A program made the translations under genes and the position numbers. Below, in pieces: positions 5,684 to 13,725 of a DNA stretch of 18,809 bases. The DNA is from CAZMUD01 sp964569715. GTDB taxonomy: Bacteria > Chloroflexota > Dehalococcoidia > Dehalococcoidales > UBA2162. The notes under the pieces were generated by a model. That model had not been told where the DNA came from. It did no database searches and saw only the letters and a list, made by a program, of their open reading frames with translations. Numbering within the stretch: position 1 is the stretch's first letter; the number at the start of each line of letters is the position of its first letter. Location of the stretch: positions 1 to 18,809 of the forward strand of contig CAZMUD010000017.1 in the NCBI GenBank assembly GCA_964569715.1, written 5' to 3'.

Positions 5684-8029
5684 TCACGCCCTGTAAACTT
5701 TGACCCTGGTGTTAAAAAGGGACGACTGACCACTCAACTGGTCATAGCTCACACCGATAATTTCATTCGGGTTCACGCCTATGCCCTTCTGCCACCTACC
5801 ATCCGCATAGTGTCCCTGTCCATAAGCTATGCTGACAACCTGTGGGTGAATCCCTTCAATTACCCTGGCCCTTACCTTGATTCGGTTGAATGGAGACTCT
5901 ACCCACACTGTGTCCCTGTCTCTAATTCCTAAGAAACGGGCTGTCTGGCTGTTTATCTCGACGAAGTTGGTCCAACCAACACCATGCATCACCAGGAATA
6001 TCTCTTGAGCCCAGGGATAATTCTGGTTTCCATTCTCTATATTTAGCAACGGCTGGTAGGTCGATAACACAAGAGGATAACCTCCCCTATCGCCGAGGAA
6101 TTCAGCCTCCTTATAATGGGGCAAGCAAGCCAGCCTACCACCAACCTGCCCCGTCTTTTTGAGCGCTTTTTCCAGGTTACCCGAGTAGAATTCAAATTTC
6201 TTGGAGGGTGTGTTGAATATGTGGTCATATTTGTGATACTGGTAAGCCGGTCCTACCCAAATGCCCTTCTCACGGAACTCTTGCCAAGGCACAATGGTCC
6301 CGGTTCGGTATCTGACAAAGCCTTGAGCATCGCCGCCAATACCGTCAAAAGATTGGGCTGCTGTTCCCCCCAACCTCCCGGCTATCTCAAAGATTATATC
6401 CGTTATGCCTCTGGTATCGTGTAGAGGCTCTACTACCGGCTGCTTGAGCTTTGCCTCAGCGAAGCCCGAGCCGGGTGGCGAATGGTCGTAAGCCCATTCT
6501 TCAAGAAAGGTGGACGCCGGTAGTATTATGTCAGCATACTCCGCCATTTCACTGATAAACGGCGCAATGTGGACATAATAAGGCACCTTTTTAAGAGCCT
6601 CATCCCATCGCCACGTTCCAGGGGCAGACATATTAAAGTTACTGTTAAAGCCTATCGCCATCTCTACTGAATATGGGTCACCATTCAATATAGAATCTGC
6701 CACCTGATTTGTAACCACTTCCGCAGACGGGAACAGGCTTGTCTTCCGGAAATCTAGCCTTGGCTTGGCTTTACCCCCCTTGGCTGCATCATCCTCGACT
6801 GGTTCTGGCATATCCCTATACTTCGGGTCTTCCTGATATATTACCCCACCCGGAGCATCAATACTGCCGACAAGGGCATTAAGGCAGAATATGGCATAGC
6901 TATTGTAAGACCCGTTAGGCCAACCAGCGACTCCTCTTCCTATCCAGGCAATCGCCGGTTTGGTTTGGGCGAATTCTCTGGCTATTTGCCGGGTAATATC
7001 GGCGTCGATGCCGGTTACTGTTGCCATCTTTTCCGGGCTATAGTAATTTAGTGCCAGCTCTTTATACTCATCAAATCCACTCGTCCAATTCCTGACAAAT
7101 TCGGCATCGTAGAGCCCTTCACTTATTATTACGTTGGCTATCGCCATAGCCAAGGCGCCATCAGTACCAGGATTGATAGGTATCCACTGGTCGGCTTTGG
7201 CAGCAGTAACTGAATAGCGAGGGTCAATTACTACCACCTTTGCCCGGGTCGGCCTTTCACGCCGTATCTTGCCCCACATCCTCAAATTTCGGGCAAGCGG
7301 TTTTTCAGACTCTATAATGCTGGCACCGAAGGACAGTAGATAATTGGTCTGACCAAAGTCATAGGCAACATGGCTATAATTGCCATCCGCCATCCATCTG
7401 CCTGACTTCTCAGCCTCATTTTCGAGGGCGTCTCCTGAAATGACATTGGGGGTTCCATAGGCATCAGCAAAGCGGTGAATCATATCTTCATTGCTGATGG
7501 TATTCAGTCCGTGAAGCAGTAACAGCTTGTGCGGTTGAGCTTTGTCTCTGAGCGATTTTAAGCGGGCACTGACCTCACCCAAGGCTTGACTCCAAGAGAT
7601 GGGAATCCAATCAGGGTCCACTCCCCTTCCCTTCACTGGGTTAGTTCTCTTCAACGGGCCACTGACTCGACCCGGGTCATACAAGACCTGAAGACCTATA
7701 TGTCCGCGGGGGCAGATTTCTCCTTCAGAGACCTCGGATAGCGGATTACCTAATATCTTCACTGCTTTGCCGTTCACTACTCTGACCTGAGTAGCACAGC
7801 GGGTAGGGCAGTTAAGACAGGAAGTATTAATCCATTTCTCGGTGATAACACCTTCAGTGCTTGCCTGGGCAGAGGCGAGGGGGCTGATTTCGGGGTATTT
7901 TATAATGCGGCTGGCAGCGACTGCTGCTCCAGTTAAGGCTGATACCTTAAGAAAGGTCCTTCTGGTCACACTGGAGCGACTGCCTTTTCTCCCTTTTGAA
8001 CTGCTCAAATCGCTGTTACTCACCGACAC
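5684..8029 (-). CDS. Tat-exported molybdopterin oxidoreductase, catalytic subunit
   Basis: Catalytic subunit of the DMSO reductase superfamily (PsrA/PhsA-like), 781 residues from the start used here. TRRTFLK at 22-28 plus a hydrophobic stretch ending near ASAQA forms a Tat signal. The cluster motif Cys71-x2-Cys74-x3-Cys78-x27-Cys106 binds a 4Fe-4S cluster. Molybdopterin-domain landmarks follow (WIPISWSQAL, VVVIDPRYSVTAAKADQWIPI, and the C-terminal beta-barrel VEINSQTARFLGIRDRDTVWV). In a by-eye alignment to PhsA-type enzymes, the usual Mo-ligand cysteine is Glu203 (SGDALEN). The frame is open to a GTG at 8101, but that has no ribosome site. GTG 8029 (alternative 8023) lies 16 bases after a strong AGGAGG; the true start is unsettled. 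The substrate cannot be told from sequence: polysulfide, thiosulfate, tetrathionate and arsenate-type enzymes are all possible. Confidence 0.92.
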   Translation of the reverse strand: MSVSNSDLSSSKGRKGSRSSVTRRTFLKVSALTGAAVAASRIIKYPEISPLASAQASTEGVITEKWINTSCLNCPTRCATQVRVVNGKAVKILGNPLSEVSEGEICPRGHIGLQVLYDPGRVSGPLKRTNPVKGRGVDPDWIPISWSQALGEVSARLKSLRDKAQPHKLLLLHGLNTISNEDMIHRFADAYGTPNVISGDALENEAEKSGRWMADGNYSHVAYDFGQTNYLLSFGASIIESEKPLARNLRMWGKIRRERPTRAKVVVIDPRYSVTAAKADQWIPINPGTDGALAMAIANVIISEGLYDAEFVRNWTSGFDEYKELALNYYSPEKMATVTGIDADITRQIAREFAQTKPAIAWIGRGVAGWPNGSYNSYAIFCLNALVGSIDAPGGVIYQEDPKYRDMPEPVEDDAAKGGKAKPRLDFRKTSLFPSAEVVTNQVADSILNGDPYSVEMAIGFNSNFNMSAPGTWRWDEALKKVPYYVHIAPFISEMAEYADIILPASTFLEEWAYDHSPPGSGFAEAKLKQPVVEPLHDTRGITDIIFEIAGRLGGTAAQSFDGIGGDAQGFVRYRTGTIVPWQEFREKGIWVGPAYQYHKYDHIFNTPSKKFEFYSGNLEKALKKTGQVGGRLACLPHYKEAEFLGDRGGYPLVLSTYQPLLNIENGNQNYPWAQEIFLVMHGVGWTNFVEINSQTARFLGIRDRDTVWVESPFNRIKVRARVIEGIHPQVVSIAYGQGHYADGRWQKGIGVNPNEIIGVSYDQLSGQSSLFNTRVKVYRA

Positions 8030-8145
8030 TCGTCTTGACTCCCAACCTCCTATCCCCGACGAATAGGAATTTAGGGTTTTACCCAGAAGCGACAGGCACA
8101 CCCAAAAACCACAGGAATGCAGACAGTAACCCTTTTCCGACCACT

Positions 8146-8182
8146 AAAAAGGCTCTGAAGAGCTTCTACAACCAACAGAGCC
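8146..8182 (-). terminator. Intrinsic terminator between tatA and the Mo-subunit gene
   Basis: On the minus strand GGCTCTG (8176-8182) pairs with CAGAGCC (8151-8157) across an 18-base loop that contains a further AAGCTCTT-type fold, and is followed by TTTTT (8150-8146). It lies about 75 bases after the tatA stop. It could end tatA transcripts or act as a partial block that sets the tatA:oxidoreductase ratio. Confidence 0.6.
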
Positions 8183-8257
8183 TCCTGCCACCCTCAACTT
8201 TAACTTCTGTCAAAATCCGTTTACACCTTCTGGGTAAATATTATTTTCCCCTCTTCT

Positions 8258-8464
8258 TTATGTTCCACCCTTTTCCGCTTTCTTGGCAGCCTTCCTTTTG
8301 GGTTTTTCTTCCTCTTCCTCATCTTCGCCAGCCTGTCCCTTACGAAAAGCTCGCATTCCCTTGCCAACAGCTCCACCTACTTGCGGTAGTTTGCCTACCC
8401 CAAAGACAATCAGGATGATTGCCAAGATAAGACCTATCTCCCATGGCCCTAAACGAAACGGCAT
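8258..8464 (-). CDS. tatA: Sec-independent translocase protein TatA/TatE
   Basis: Pore-forming component of the twin-arginine translocase, 68 residues. It has the family layout: a short N-terminus with Gly-Pro-Trp-Glu, one membrane helix (about 8-22), the hinge FGVGKLPQVGGAVGKGMRAF, then a very acidic run of Glu and a Lys-rich tail. The polar N-terminal residue before the helix is Glu9, as in many TatA/E proteins. ATG 8464 is chosen because GGAGGGAG lies just upstream; an ATG four codons earlier has no such site. It precedes the Tat-dependent molybdoenzyme gene, suggesting extra TatA dedicated to, or induced with, that substrate. No tatC is in the window. Confidence 0.93.
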   Translation of the reverse strand: MPFRLGPWEIGLILAIILIVFGVGKLPQVGGAVGKGMRAFRKGQAGEDEEEEEKPKRKAAKKAEKGGT

Positions 8465-8541
8465 AACTCCCTCCACATTTACCCGAGATTTCCTATATCA
8501 AGCCTCTTCCGGCACCGATACACTGCCTGCCCTCGGCTTTT

Positions 8542-8570
8542 ATACTACTCCATTTGAAGAGTCCCGTCAA
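8542..8570 (-). promoter_or_regulatory. Promoter of tatA / redox operon
   Basis: Minus-strand TTGACG (-35, 8565-8570), a 17-base spacer and TAGTAT (-10, 8542-8547), followed by AAAA. Transcription would start near 8535, leaving a leader of about 70 bases before the tatA ATG. It is the best promoter match upstream of the whole redox block. I see no comparable promoter between the 8146 terminator and the catalytic gene. Confidence 0.55.
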
Positions 8571-8754
8571 CCAAATATATTACACTCTTCCAGAAATGCT
8601 TTCAAGTTTTTCGCACAGTTAAGGACGGCCTTAGGGTCTATTATTGAACCAGGAAAGATTTGACCGCTTAAAATGGGGCATATTCCGCCATTCTTCCAGC
8701 GCTGTTAAAGCAGCGTTTTGTTCCTCGGCAAAAGTGCTCCTGGACCGGGAAATG

Positions 8755-8806
8755 TGCAGTTTGACCATCAATACTTTATAATACCGATTAAAAGGTATAA
8801 ACTGCA
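8755..8806. repeat. Nested inverted repeat before the transporter operon
   Basis: A perfect 8-base inverted repeat, TGCAGTTT (8755-8762) and AAACTGCA (8799-8806), encloses 36 bases. Inside is a second pair, ATACC (8781-8785) and GGTAT (8794-8798), with an 8-base loop. A consensus TATAAT at 8777-8782 lies within, but no good -35 is spaced correctly before it. The structure ends 28 bases before the GTG of the binding-protein gene, so it could be an operator over the promoter or an RNA fold in the leader. Confidence 0.5.
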
Positions 8807-8834
8807 GCCGATTGGAAGGCAAACGGAGCAATAG

Positions 8835-10550
8835 GTGGGCAAACTTAGAATCCTCATCTTTTTATTAATCGGTGTAACCCTAATCACCAGCTCCTGCCGC
8901 ATTGCCAGGGAGGCTGGGGGAACTTACATATCAGGAACATCAGCCGGGGATGCCGAAACATTGAACTGGATTCTGGCCGCCGATAGCGCGTCCTTTAGCT
9001 ATGCCGGGCACGCTCTAGATTCTCTGGCTACCTATGATAACGAGTGGCGTGTTCAGTTGCGTTGCGCCGCTAAAGATGTTGAGGTAAGTGAAGATGGTTT
9101 GGTTTATACGGTGACTATTAGAGATGACCTGAAGTGGAGTGACGGGTCCAAGGTTACCGCTGAAGATTATGTTTATACCCTGAAGGACTTGATGTTCTCC
9201 GACTGGCTCAATTATACCTACCAGAGCGATTGGCAGGAAGAGGTAGATGGCGAAACGGTGTTTGTCACACCTGAAGTGGTTAATGAGGTTACCTTTACCA
9301 TAACTCGCCAGACGCTTGACCCGGAATTTATATATACCGTGCGTGGTTTGACCCCTTACCCCAAACACATTGCCGTTAAATACGAAGGCGACGTCAAAGC
9401 CTTTACCCAGGCTCCAGAATTCAATAATCTGACCTATACCGGGAACCTGGGACCATATAAGTTCGTGGAATGGATAAGAAATGACAAGTTTGTCGTTGAG
9501 CGCAACCCTGAATATTATCTCGGCAAGGATACCGAAGCTCCTTATTTTGAACAATATATCATTAAGATTTTTGGCACTCCAGCTACATGCCATGGCGCTC
9601 TGGAAGCAAGGGATATCACCTATACCGGCATTGACCCTGACAAAGTGGGCAAGTTCAAGCAGATAGAATGGATTAATGTCTATACTGTGCCTACTACCGG
9701 CTATGTGTTACTGGCTTATAACTTGAGGGATAATGGCTGGGAAGGGTTCAAACAGAAAGAGGTGAGGCAAGCCCTATCTATGGCAATAAGCAAGGAACTA
9801 ATGATAGAGCAGGTGCTTTATGGCTTCGGCGAGCCTGCTTTCAGCTTCATACCCAAACCCTCGCCCTGGTATGTGGACAAGGGTCTTGCCAAATACGGAG
9901 TTAAACCCCTACTGGATAAAGAAAAGGCTAAGGAATTGCTCCTTGAGGCCAGTTACGCTACCAGGAAAGCTGATGGCAGCATTGAAGTTATAAACAAAGG
10001 GGGTAAGCCCCTAAAGCTAACTTTAGTAACCAATACCGGTAACGAGATACGCGAAAATGTGGGCTACTTGGTAAAGCAGGAATTATCGGCTATCGGTATC
10101 GAGGTAGAACTCAAGTTGGTTCCCTGGGCAACCGAGTTGCGGAAATACCTGATGAATAAAGTTCCCGGCACAGACCAGGAACCAAGATATAACAATGGTG
10201 TCGGAGCAGTAAGCGAGGAGCCTTGGGACCTGATGATAATGGGCTTCAGCACGAACCCACTTTCACCTTCAGGGTCGGATGTCTTTTATGCTACCAAGGG
10301 AGGCTTGAACTTCTGGGGCTATTTCAATACCCAGACTGATGAATTGTTCCAAAGGATAAAGTCGAAGGAAGCGCTTGACGAAAAGGCCAGGAAAGAATTA
10401 TATGCTGAGCTATCCCGGCTTATTTCCGAAGAGCAACCGGTGAACTTCTTAGCTTTTCAACTGGCAAACGCTGGCTTCCAAAAAAATGTTAAAGGGATAG
10501 AACCGGGCATAAATATGGGGTATAACTATCATATGTGGTACTTCGAGTAA
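8835..10550 (+). CDS. Peptide/nickel-type ABC transporter substrate-binding lipoprotein
   Basis: Extracytoplasmic family 5 solute-binding protein (OppA/DppA/NikA type), 571 residues. The N-terminus is a lipoprotein-like signal, a basic start then LILLIG-type hydrophobic residues ending TSSC with Cys21. The -3 position is Thr, so this is a slightly weak lipobox. Family features include TIRDDLKWSDGSKVTAEDYVYTL, the GPYKFVEW...NPEYYLGKDTEAPYF stretch and VRQALSMAISKELMIEQVLYG. The start is GTG at 8835 with GGAG six bases upstream. It is the first gene of a five-gene importer and 92 bases before the first permease. The ligand could be a peptide, nickel chelate or other small molecule; the sequence alone does not decide. 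Confidence 0.93.
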   Translation: MGKLRILIFLLIGVTLITSSCRIAREAGGTYISGTSAGDAETLNWILAADSASFSYAGHALDSLATYDNEWRVQLRCAAKDVEVSEDGLVYTVTIRDDLKWSDGSKVTAEDYVYTLKDLMFSDWLNYTYQSDWQEEVDGETVFVTPEVVNEVTFTITRQTLDPEFIYTVRGLTPYPKHIAVKYEGDVKAFTQAPEFNNLTYTGNLGPYKFVEWIRNDKFVVERNPEYYLGKDTEAPYFEQYIIKIFGTPATCHGALEARDITYTGIDPDKVGKFKQIEWINVYTVPTTGYVLLAYNLRDNGWEGFKQKEVRQALSMAISKELMIEQVLYGFGEPAFSFIPKPSPWYVDKGLAKYGVKPLLDKEKAKELLLEASYATRKADGSIEVINKGGKPLKLTLVTNTGNEIRENVGYLVKQELSAIGIEVELKLVPWATELRKYLMNKVPGTDQEPRYNNGVGAVSEEPWDLMIMGFSTNPLSPSGSDVFYATKGGLNFWGYFNTQTDELFQRIKSKEALDEKARKELYAELSRLISEEQPVNFLAFQLANAGFQKNVKGIEPGINMGYNYHMWYFE

Positions 10551-10648
10551 CCTTTGCCTAAGCAACCTGTTTGAGGATAACTTCGTGGTATAGATTCTAG
10601 ACACTTTCCAGGCAGCTTTGCTTACCCCAAGTTTTAGGCTCTTTGGTA

Positions 10649-11632
10649 ATGCCGATGAAAAAGAGCTGGCTTAGAGATTACATCATCAAACGGCTATTCT
10701 ATGCGGTAATCATCGCCTTCGGAATATTAACCATTACCTTCGTTCTGGTCAGGGTTGGACCAAGTTCACCAGCCGATAAATATCTGGCTAATGTGGCCGC
10801 CCGGGGGCAGGATGTATCTCAGGTAGTGGCCGCCATAGAGGCGAGACATGGTCTGGATAAGCCAATATATGAGCAATACATAAATTATGTGGGCAATCTA
10901 GCCCGCGGCGATTGGGGCTGGTCTTTCAGCACCTCAATGCCGGTGACGGAGCTAATTAAGACCCACTGGATTTATTCCTTCCAGCTAATAGTATTAAGCT
11001 CCGTCTTTGCTGCTTTGCTGGGTATCTTGATTGGCATTTATTCTGCTGTCAGGCAATATAGCAAGACCGATTACATAGCCACCTTTCTCTCCTTCATTGG
11101 CATATCCATTCCTAATTTCTGGCTGGGCGTGATGCTTATTCTGCTCTTTTCGGTGCAGCTAGGGCTGTTTAAGACCTATTACGATACCAGCATACCCCTC
11201 TTTTCCCTGGCCAATCTCAAGCAACTAATCTTGCCGGTGATTACCCTTGGTACCGGGATGCTGGCTGGCTATACCAGATATACCAGGTCAGCTATGCTGG
11301 ATAATTTAAGAAAGGAGTTCGTCAGGACGGCAAGAGCCAAAGGCTTGCCAGAAAGGACGGTCATCGGCAAACACGTCTTCAGAAACGCCCTCCTACCCTT
11401 GATTACCATCATAATGTTTGATTTGGGCAGCATTGTCTTTGGCGGTGCCTACCTCACCGAGATTATCTTTGGTATTCCAGGCTTAGGCCGAATATCCTTC
11501 AATGCTATCTTTGCCGACGATTACGCCGTAGTAGTGACGGTAACCCTTATCTCGGCTTTCCTAATATTGATGATTAACCTCATTACCGATATTACCTATA
11601 CCTACCTTGACCCGAGGATAAGATATGACTGA
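10649..11632 (+). CDS. ABC transporter permease, DppB/OppB type
   Basis: First inner-membrane permease of the importer, about 327 residues, with the usual six helices. The N-terminal YIIKRLFYAVIIAFGILTITFVLVRVGP matches the family's first helix and its RxGP end. The cytoplasmic coupling (EAA) loop is seen as EFVRTARAKGLPERTVIGKHVFRNALLPL. The C-terminus TYTYLDPRIRYD is typical. Three in-frame starts are possible (TTG 10643, ATG 10649, ATG 10655). None has a strong ribosome site, and 10649 is a compromise. The stop codon overlaps the start of the next permease by eight bases, indicating translational coupling. Confidence 0.94.
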   Translation: MPMKKSWLRDYIIKRLFYAVIIAFGILTITFVLVRVGPSSPADKYLANVAARGQDVSQVVAAIEARHGLDKPIYEQYINYVGNLARGDWGWSFSTSMPVTELIKTHWIYSFQLIVLSSVFAALLGILIGIYSAVRQYSKTDYIATFLSFIGISIPNFWLGVMLILLFSVQLGLFKTYYDTSIPLFSLANLKQLILPVITLGTGMLAGYTRYTRSAMLDNLRKEFVRTARAKGLPERTVIGKHVFRNALLPLITIIMFDLGSIVFGGAYLTEIIFGIPGLGRISFNAIFADDYAVVVTVTLISAFLILMINLITDITYTYLDPRIRYD

Positions 11633-12737
11633 CCGATTGGAGAGTAAGCACATAGCCCGGAAGGTCGGCGGTATCAGGAAGCTGGTGCTTATACTGCTGT
11701 CTGCTTGTCTGGGTTTGACTGCGTTATTAGATATTTTTGTAGTGGAGAAAATTTTTAGCCCCTTGGTCTACCTTTATATTGCCCTGGGCACGATAGCCGT
11801 CCTATATGGAGTCCCGCCCCTTTACGCCAGCCGTCGGCTGATACAATACTACTGGGTGAGAGCCAGAAGGAACCGGCTGGCGGTGGCAGGGTTGGCCTTT
11901 ATTCTGTTTCTAATCCTGCTGGCTTTAATTGGCCCTTTTCTCACCGCTGACCCGACGGCAGCCAACTTTGAGGAGAAAAACGTGCCACCACAGGGTTTCA
12001 CCATCGAGGAATCAGTCTATAACCCTGAAACACAGCAGTTTACTACCAAATCAATCACCGGGATGAGACAACACCCGCTGGGCACCGATAACAAGGGCAG
12101 GGATTTGCTGGCAATGATAATTTCTGGTGCCAGAATCTCTTTGCTGGTCGGCCTATTTGCCACTGGCATAGCTGTAGCCATGGGAACACTTATTGGCACC
12201 ATATCTGCCTATTTAGGCGGCTGGGTGGACAATGCCCTGATGAGATTCACCGATATTATGATGACCTTCCCCTTCTTCATCCTGTTGGTGCTCATTGTCT
12301 ATATCTTCGGTGCCAAGCTATTCATAATCGTTTTGGTAATCGGTCTTACCGGCTGGACTGGCACTGCCCGATTGATTAGGAGCGAAACTCTCTCCCTGAG
12401 GACACGAGAGTTTGTTATGGCTTCCAAAGCCCTGGGGGCAAGTGATAGCCGAATTATCCTGGCTCACCTTGTGCCTAATGTCATCAGCCTCATCATTGTA
12501 ATAGCTACCTTATCCATTCCGGGGGTCATTCTAGCTGAAGCCGCCTTGAGCTTTATCGGTTTAGGTGACCCCTCAGTAACCAGCTGGGGGATGGTGCTAA
12601 GAGCTGGGCAACAAAATCTGGACACCGCCTGGTGGGTAGCCGTAGCCCCGGGGATTATGCTTTTCCTCACCGTCCTTGCCTTTAACTTCATGGGTGATGG
12701 GCTCAGGGATGCCTTTGACCCCAGGAGCGCTGTTTGA
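11625..12737 (+). CDS. ABC transporter permease, DppC/OppC type, with extra N-terminal helices
   Basis: Second permease, 370 residues, longer than the roughly 300 common in the family. The extra length is at the front: two more hydrophobic segments (about 20-42 and 46-66) come before the normal OppC first helix (about 87-107, after RNRLAVAGL). The periplasmic loop then carries the usual HPLGTDNKGRDLLAMIISGARISL signature. The coupling loop is EFVMASKALGASDSRIILAHLVPN, and the end is FNFMGDGLRDAFDPR. It overlaps the upstream permease by eight bases and ends one base before the ATPase start codon. Confidence 0.94.
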   Translation: MTDRLESKHIARKVGGIRKLVLILLSACLGLTALLDIFVVEKIFSPLVYLYIALGTIAVLYGVPPLYASRRLIQYYWVRARRNRLAVAGLAFILFLILLALIGPFLTADPTAANFEEKNVPPQGFTIEESVYNPETQQFTTKSITGMRQHPLGTDNKGRDLLAMIISGARISLLVGLFATGIAVAMGTLIGTISAYLGGWVDNALMRFTDIMMTFPFFILLVLIVYIFGAKLFIIVLVIGLTGWTGTARLIRSETLSLRTREFVMASKALGASDSRIILAHLVPNVISLIIVIATLSIPGVILAEAALSFIGLGDPSVTSWGMVLRAGQQNLDTAWWVAVAPGIMLFLTVLAFNFMGDGLRDAFDPRSAV

Positions 12738-12738
12738 T

Positions 12739-13719
12739 ATGGAAAAAACAATCTTAAGAGTCAAAAATCTAAAGACCTACTTTTTCACGAGGCGCGGCAT
12801 TGTCAAGGCAGTGGATGGTATCGATTTTGACCTTCTGAAAAGCGAATGCCTGTGTCTGGTAGGTGAATCTGGCTGCGGCAAAACGGTAACTGCACTCTCA
12901 ATTCTGGGTTTGATTGATACCCCACCGGGCAGGATAGTTGGTGGCGAGATATACTACGCCGACTTAAATCTGCTGGAATGCCCCCGTGAGCAGGTAAGAC
13001 AGATTAGAGGTAAAGAAATTGCTATGATTTTTCAGGATGCGCAATCGGCTCTGAACCCAGTATTTACCATAGGTGACCAAATAGCAGAACAAATAAAGCT
13101 CCACTCGGGGGCGAACAACCGTGAGGCAAAGGCAAGAACGGTGAGCTTGCTGGAGGAGGTAGGCATACCATCGCCAGAAGAAGCAGCCGACTACTACCCT
13201 CACCAGTTATCCGGCGGGATGAAGCAAAGAGCCATGATAGCTATGAGTCTGTCCTGTGACCCGCAAATCCTTATTGCTGATGAGCCAACCACGGCGGTCG
13301 ATGTAACTATCAAAGCCCAAATCTTAGACCTTTTTCAGCAGTTGAAGGAGACCCGACAAATGTCTCTCCTTTTCATAACTCACGAACTGGGGGTAGTTTC
13401 CGAAATTGGAGACAGGATGGTAGTCATGTACGCTGGTAAACTGGCGGAAACAGCTACAGTGGCTGAACTACTGAACAATCCAAAGCATCCTTACACCGCT
13501 GGTTTGATTAGGTGTTTACCTGACATGACACAAGCCAAGGACAGGTTGGAGTCCATACCTGGAATTGTCCCCAGTCTTATTGACCCCCCTGGCGGCTGTC
13601 TTTTTCATCCCCGCTGTGATAAAGCACTGGCTATCTGCAGCCAGAAAGAGCCACCGCCGGTCATTGTTGACGGAGAGCACACCGTTTTCTGCCACCTTTA
13701 TTCTCATGAAAGTGGTTAA
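12739..13719 (+). CDS. ABC transporter ATPase, DppD/OppD type
   Basis: Cytoplasmic ATPase that powers uptake, 326 residues. Walker A GESGCGKT at 42-49, Q-loop Gln99, signature LSGGMKQR at 157-164, Walker B ILIADEP at 177-183 and H-loop His215 are all intact. The C-terminal oligopeptide-transporter domain has four cysteines (287, 293, 300, 318), spaced as in OppD/DppD proteins, where such a set can hold an Fe-S cluster. The open frame reaches back to 12676 inside the permease gene. The ATG at 12739 is chosen because it begins the canonical MEKTILRVKNLKTYF N-terminus, one base after the permease stop, with AGGAG 11 bases upstream. Confidence 0.96.
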   Translation: MEKTILRVKNLKTYFFTRRGIVKAVDGIDFDLLKSECLCLVGESGCGKTVTALSILGLIDTPPGRIVGGEIYYADLNLLECPREQVRQIRGKEIAMIFQDAQSALNPVFTIGDQIAEQIKLHSGANNREAKARTVSLLEEVGIPSPEEAADYYPHQLSGGMKQRAMIAMSLSCDPQILIADEPTTAVDVTIKAQILDLFQQLKETRQMSLLFITHELGVVSEIGDRMVVMYAGKLAETATVAELLNNPKHPYTAGLIRCLPDMTQAKDRLESIPGIVPSLIDPPGGCLFHPRCDKALAICSQKEPPPVIVDGEHTVFCHLYSHESG

Positions 13720-13725
13720 AGGGCT

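Larger units (their letters stand above)
8477..8834. other. Divergent intergenic region
   Basis: About 360 bases between tatA (leftward) and the transporter operon (rightward). It holds the tatA promoter at 8542-8570, a small plus-strand hairpin CGCTG/CAGCG followed by TTTTG around 8700-8717 (weak, unassigned) and the nested inverted repeat at 8755-8806. No coding frame here looks real. Confidence 0.6.

Noticed and set aside
8030..8101. Upstream GTG start (8101) for the molybdopterin subunit
   Set aside because: No ribosome site upstream of it, and the added residues do not improve the Tat signal; kept only as an alternative.
8208..8213. Perfect TTGACA on the minus strand as promoter for the Mo-enzyme gene
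   Set aside because: No acceptable -10 at 16-18 bases, and transcripts from it would run straight into the terminator at 8146-8182.
12676..12738. Earlier start for the DppD-type ATPase
   Set aside because: It lies wholly inside the upstream permease gene; the ATG at 12739 gives the standard N-terminus.
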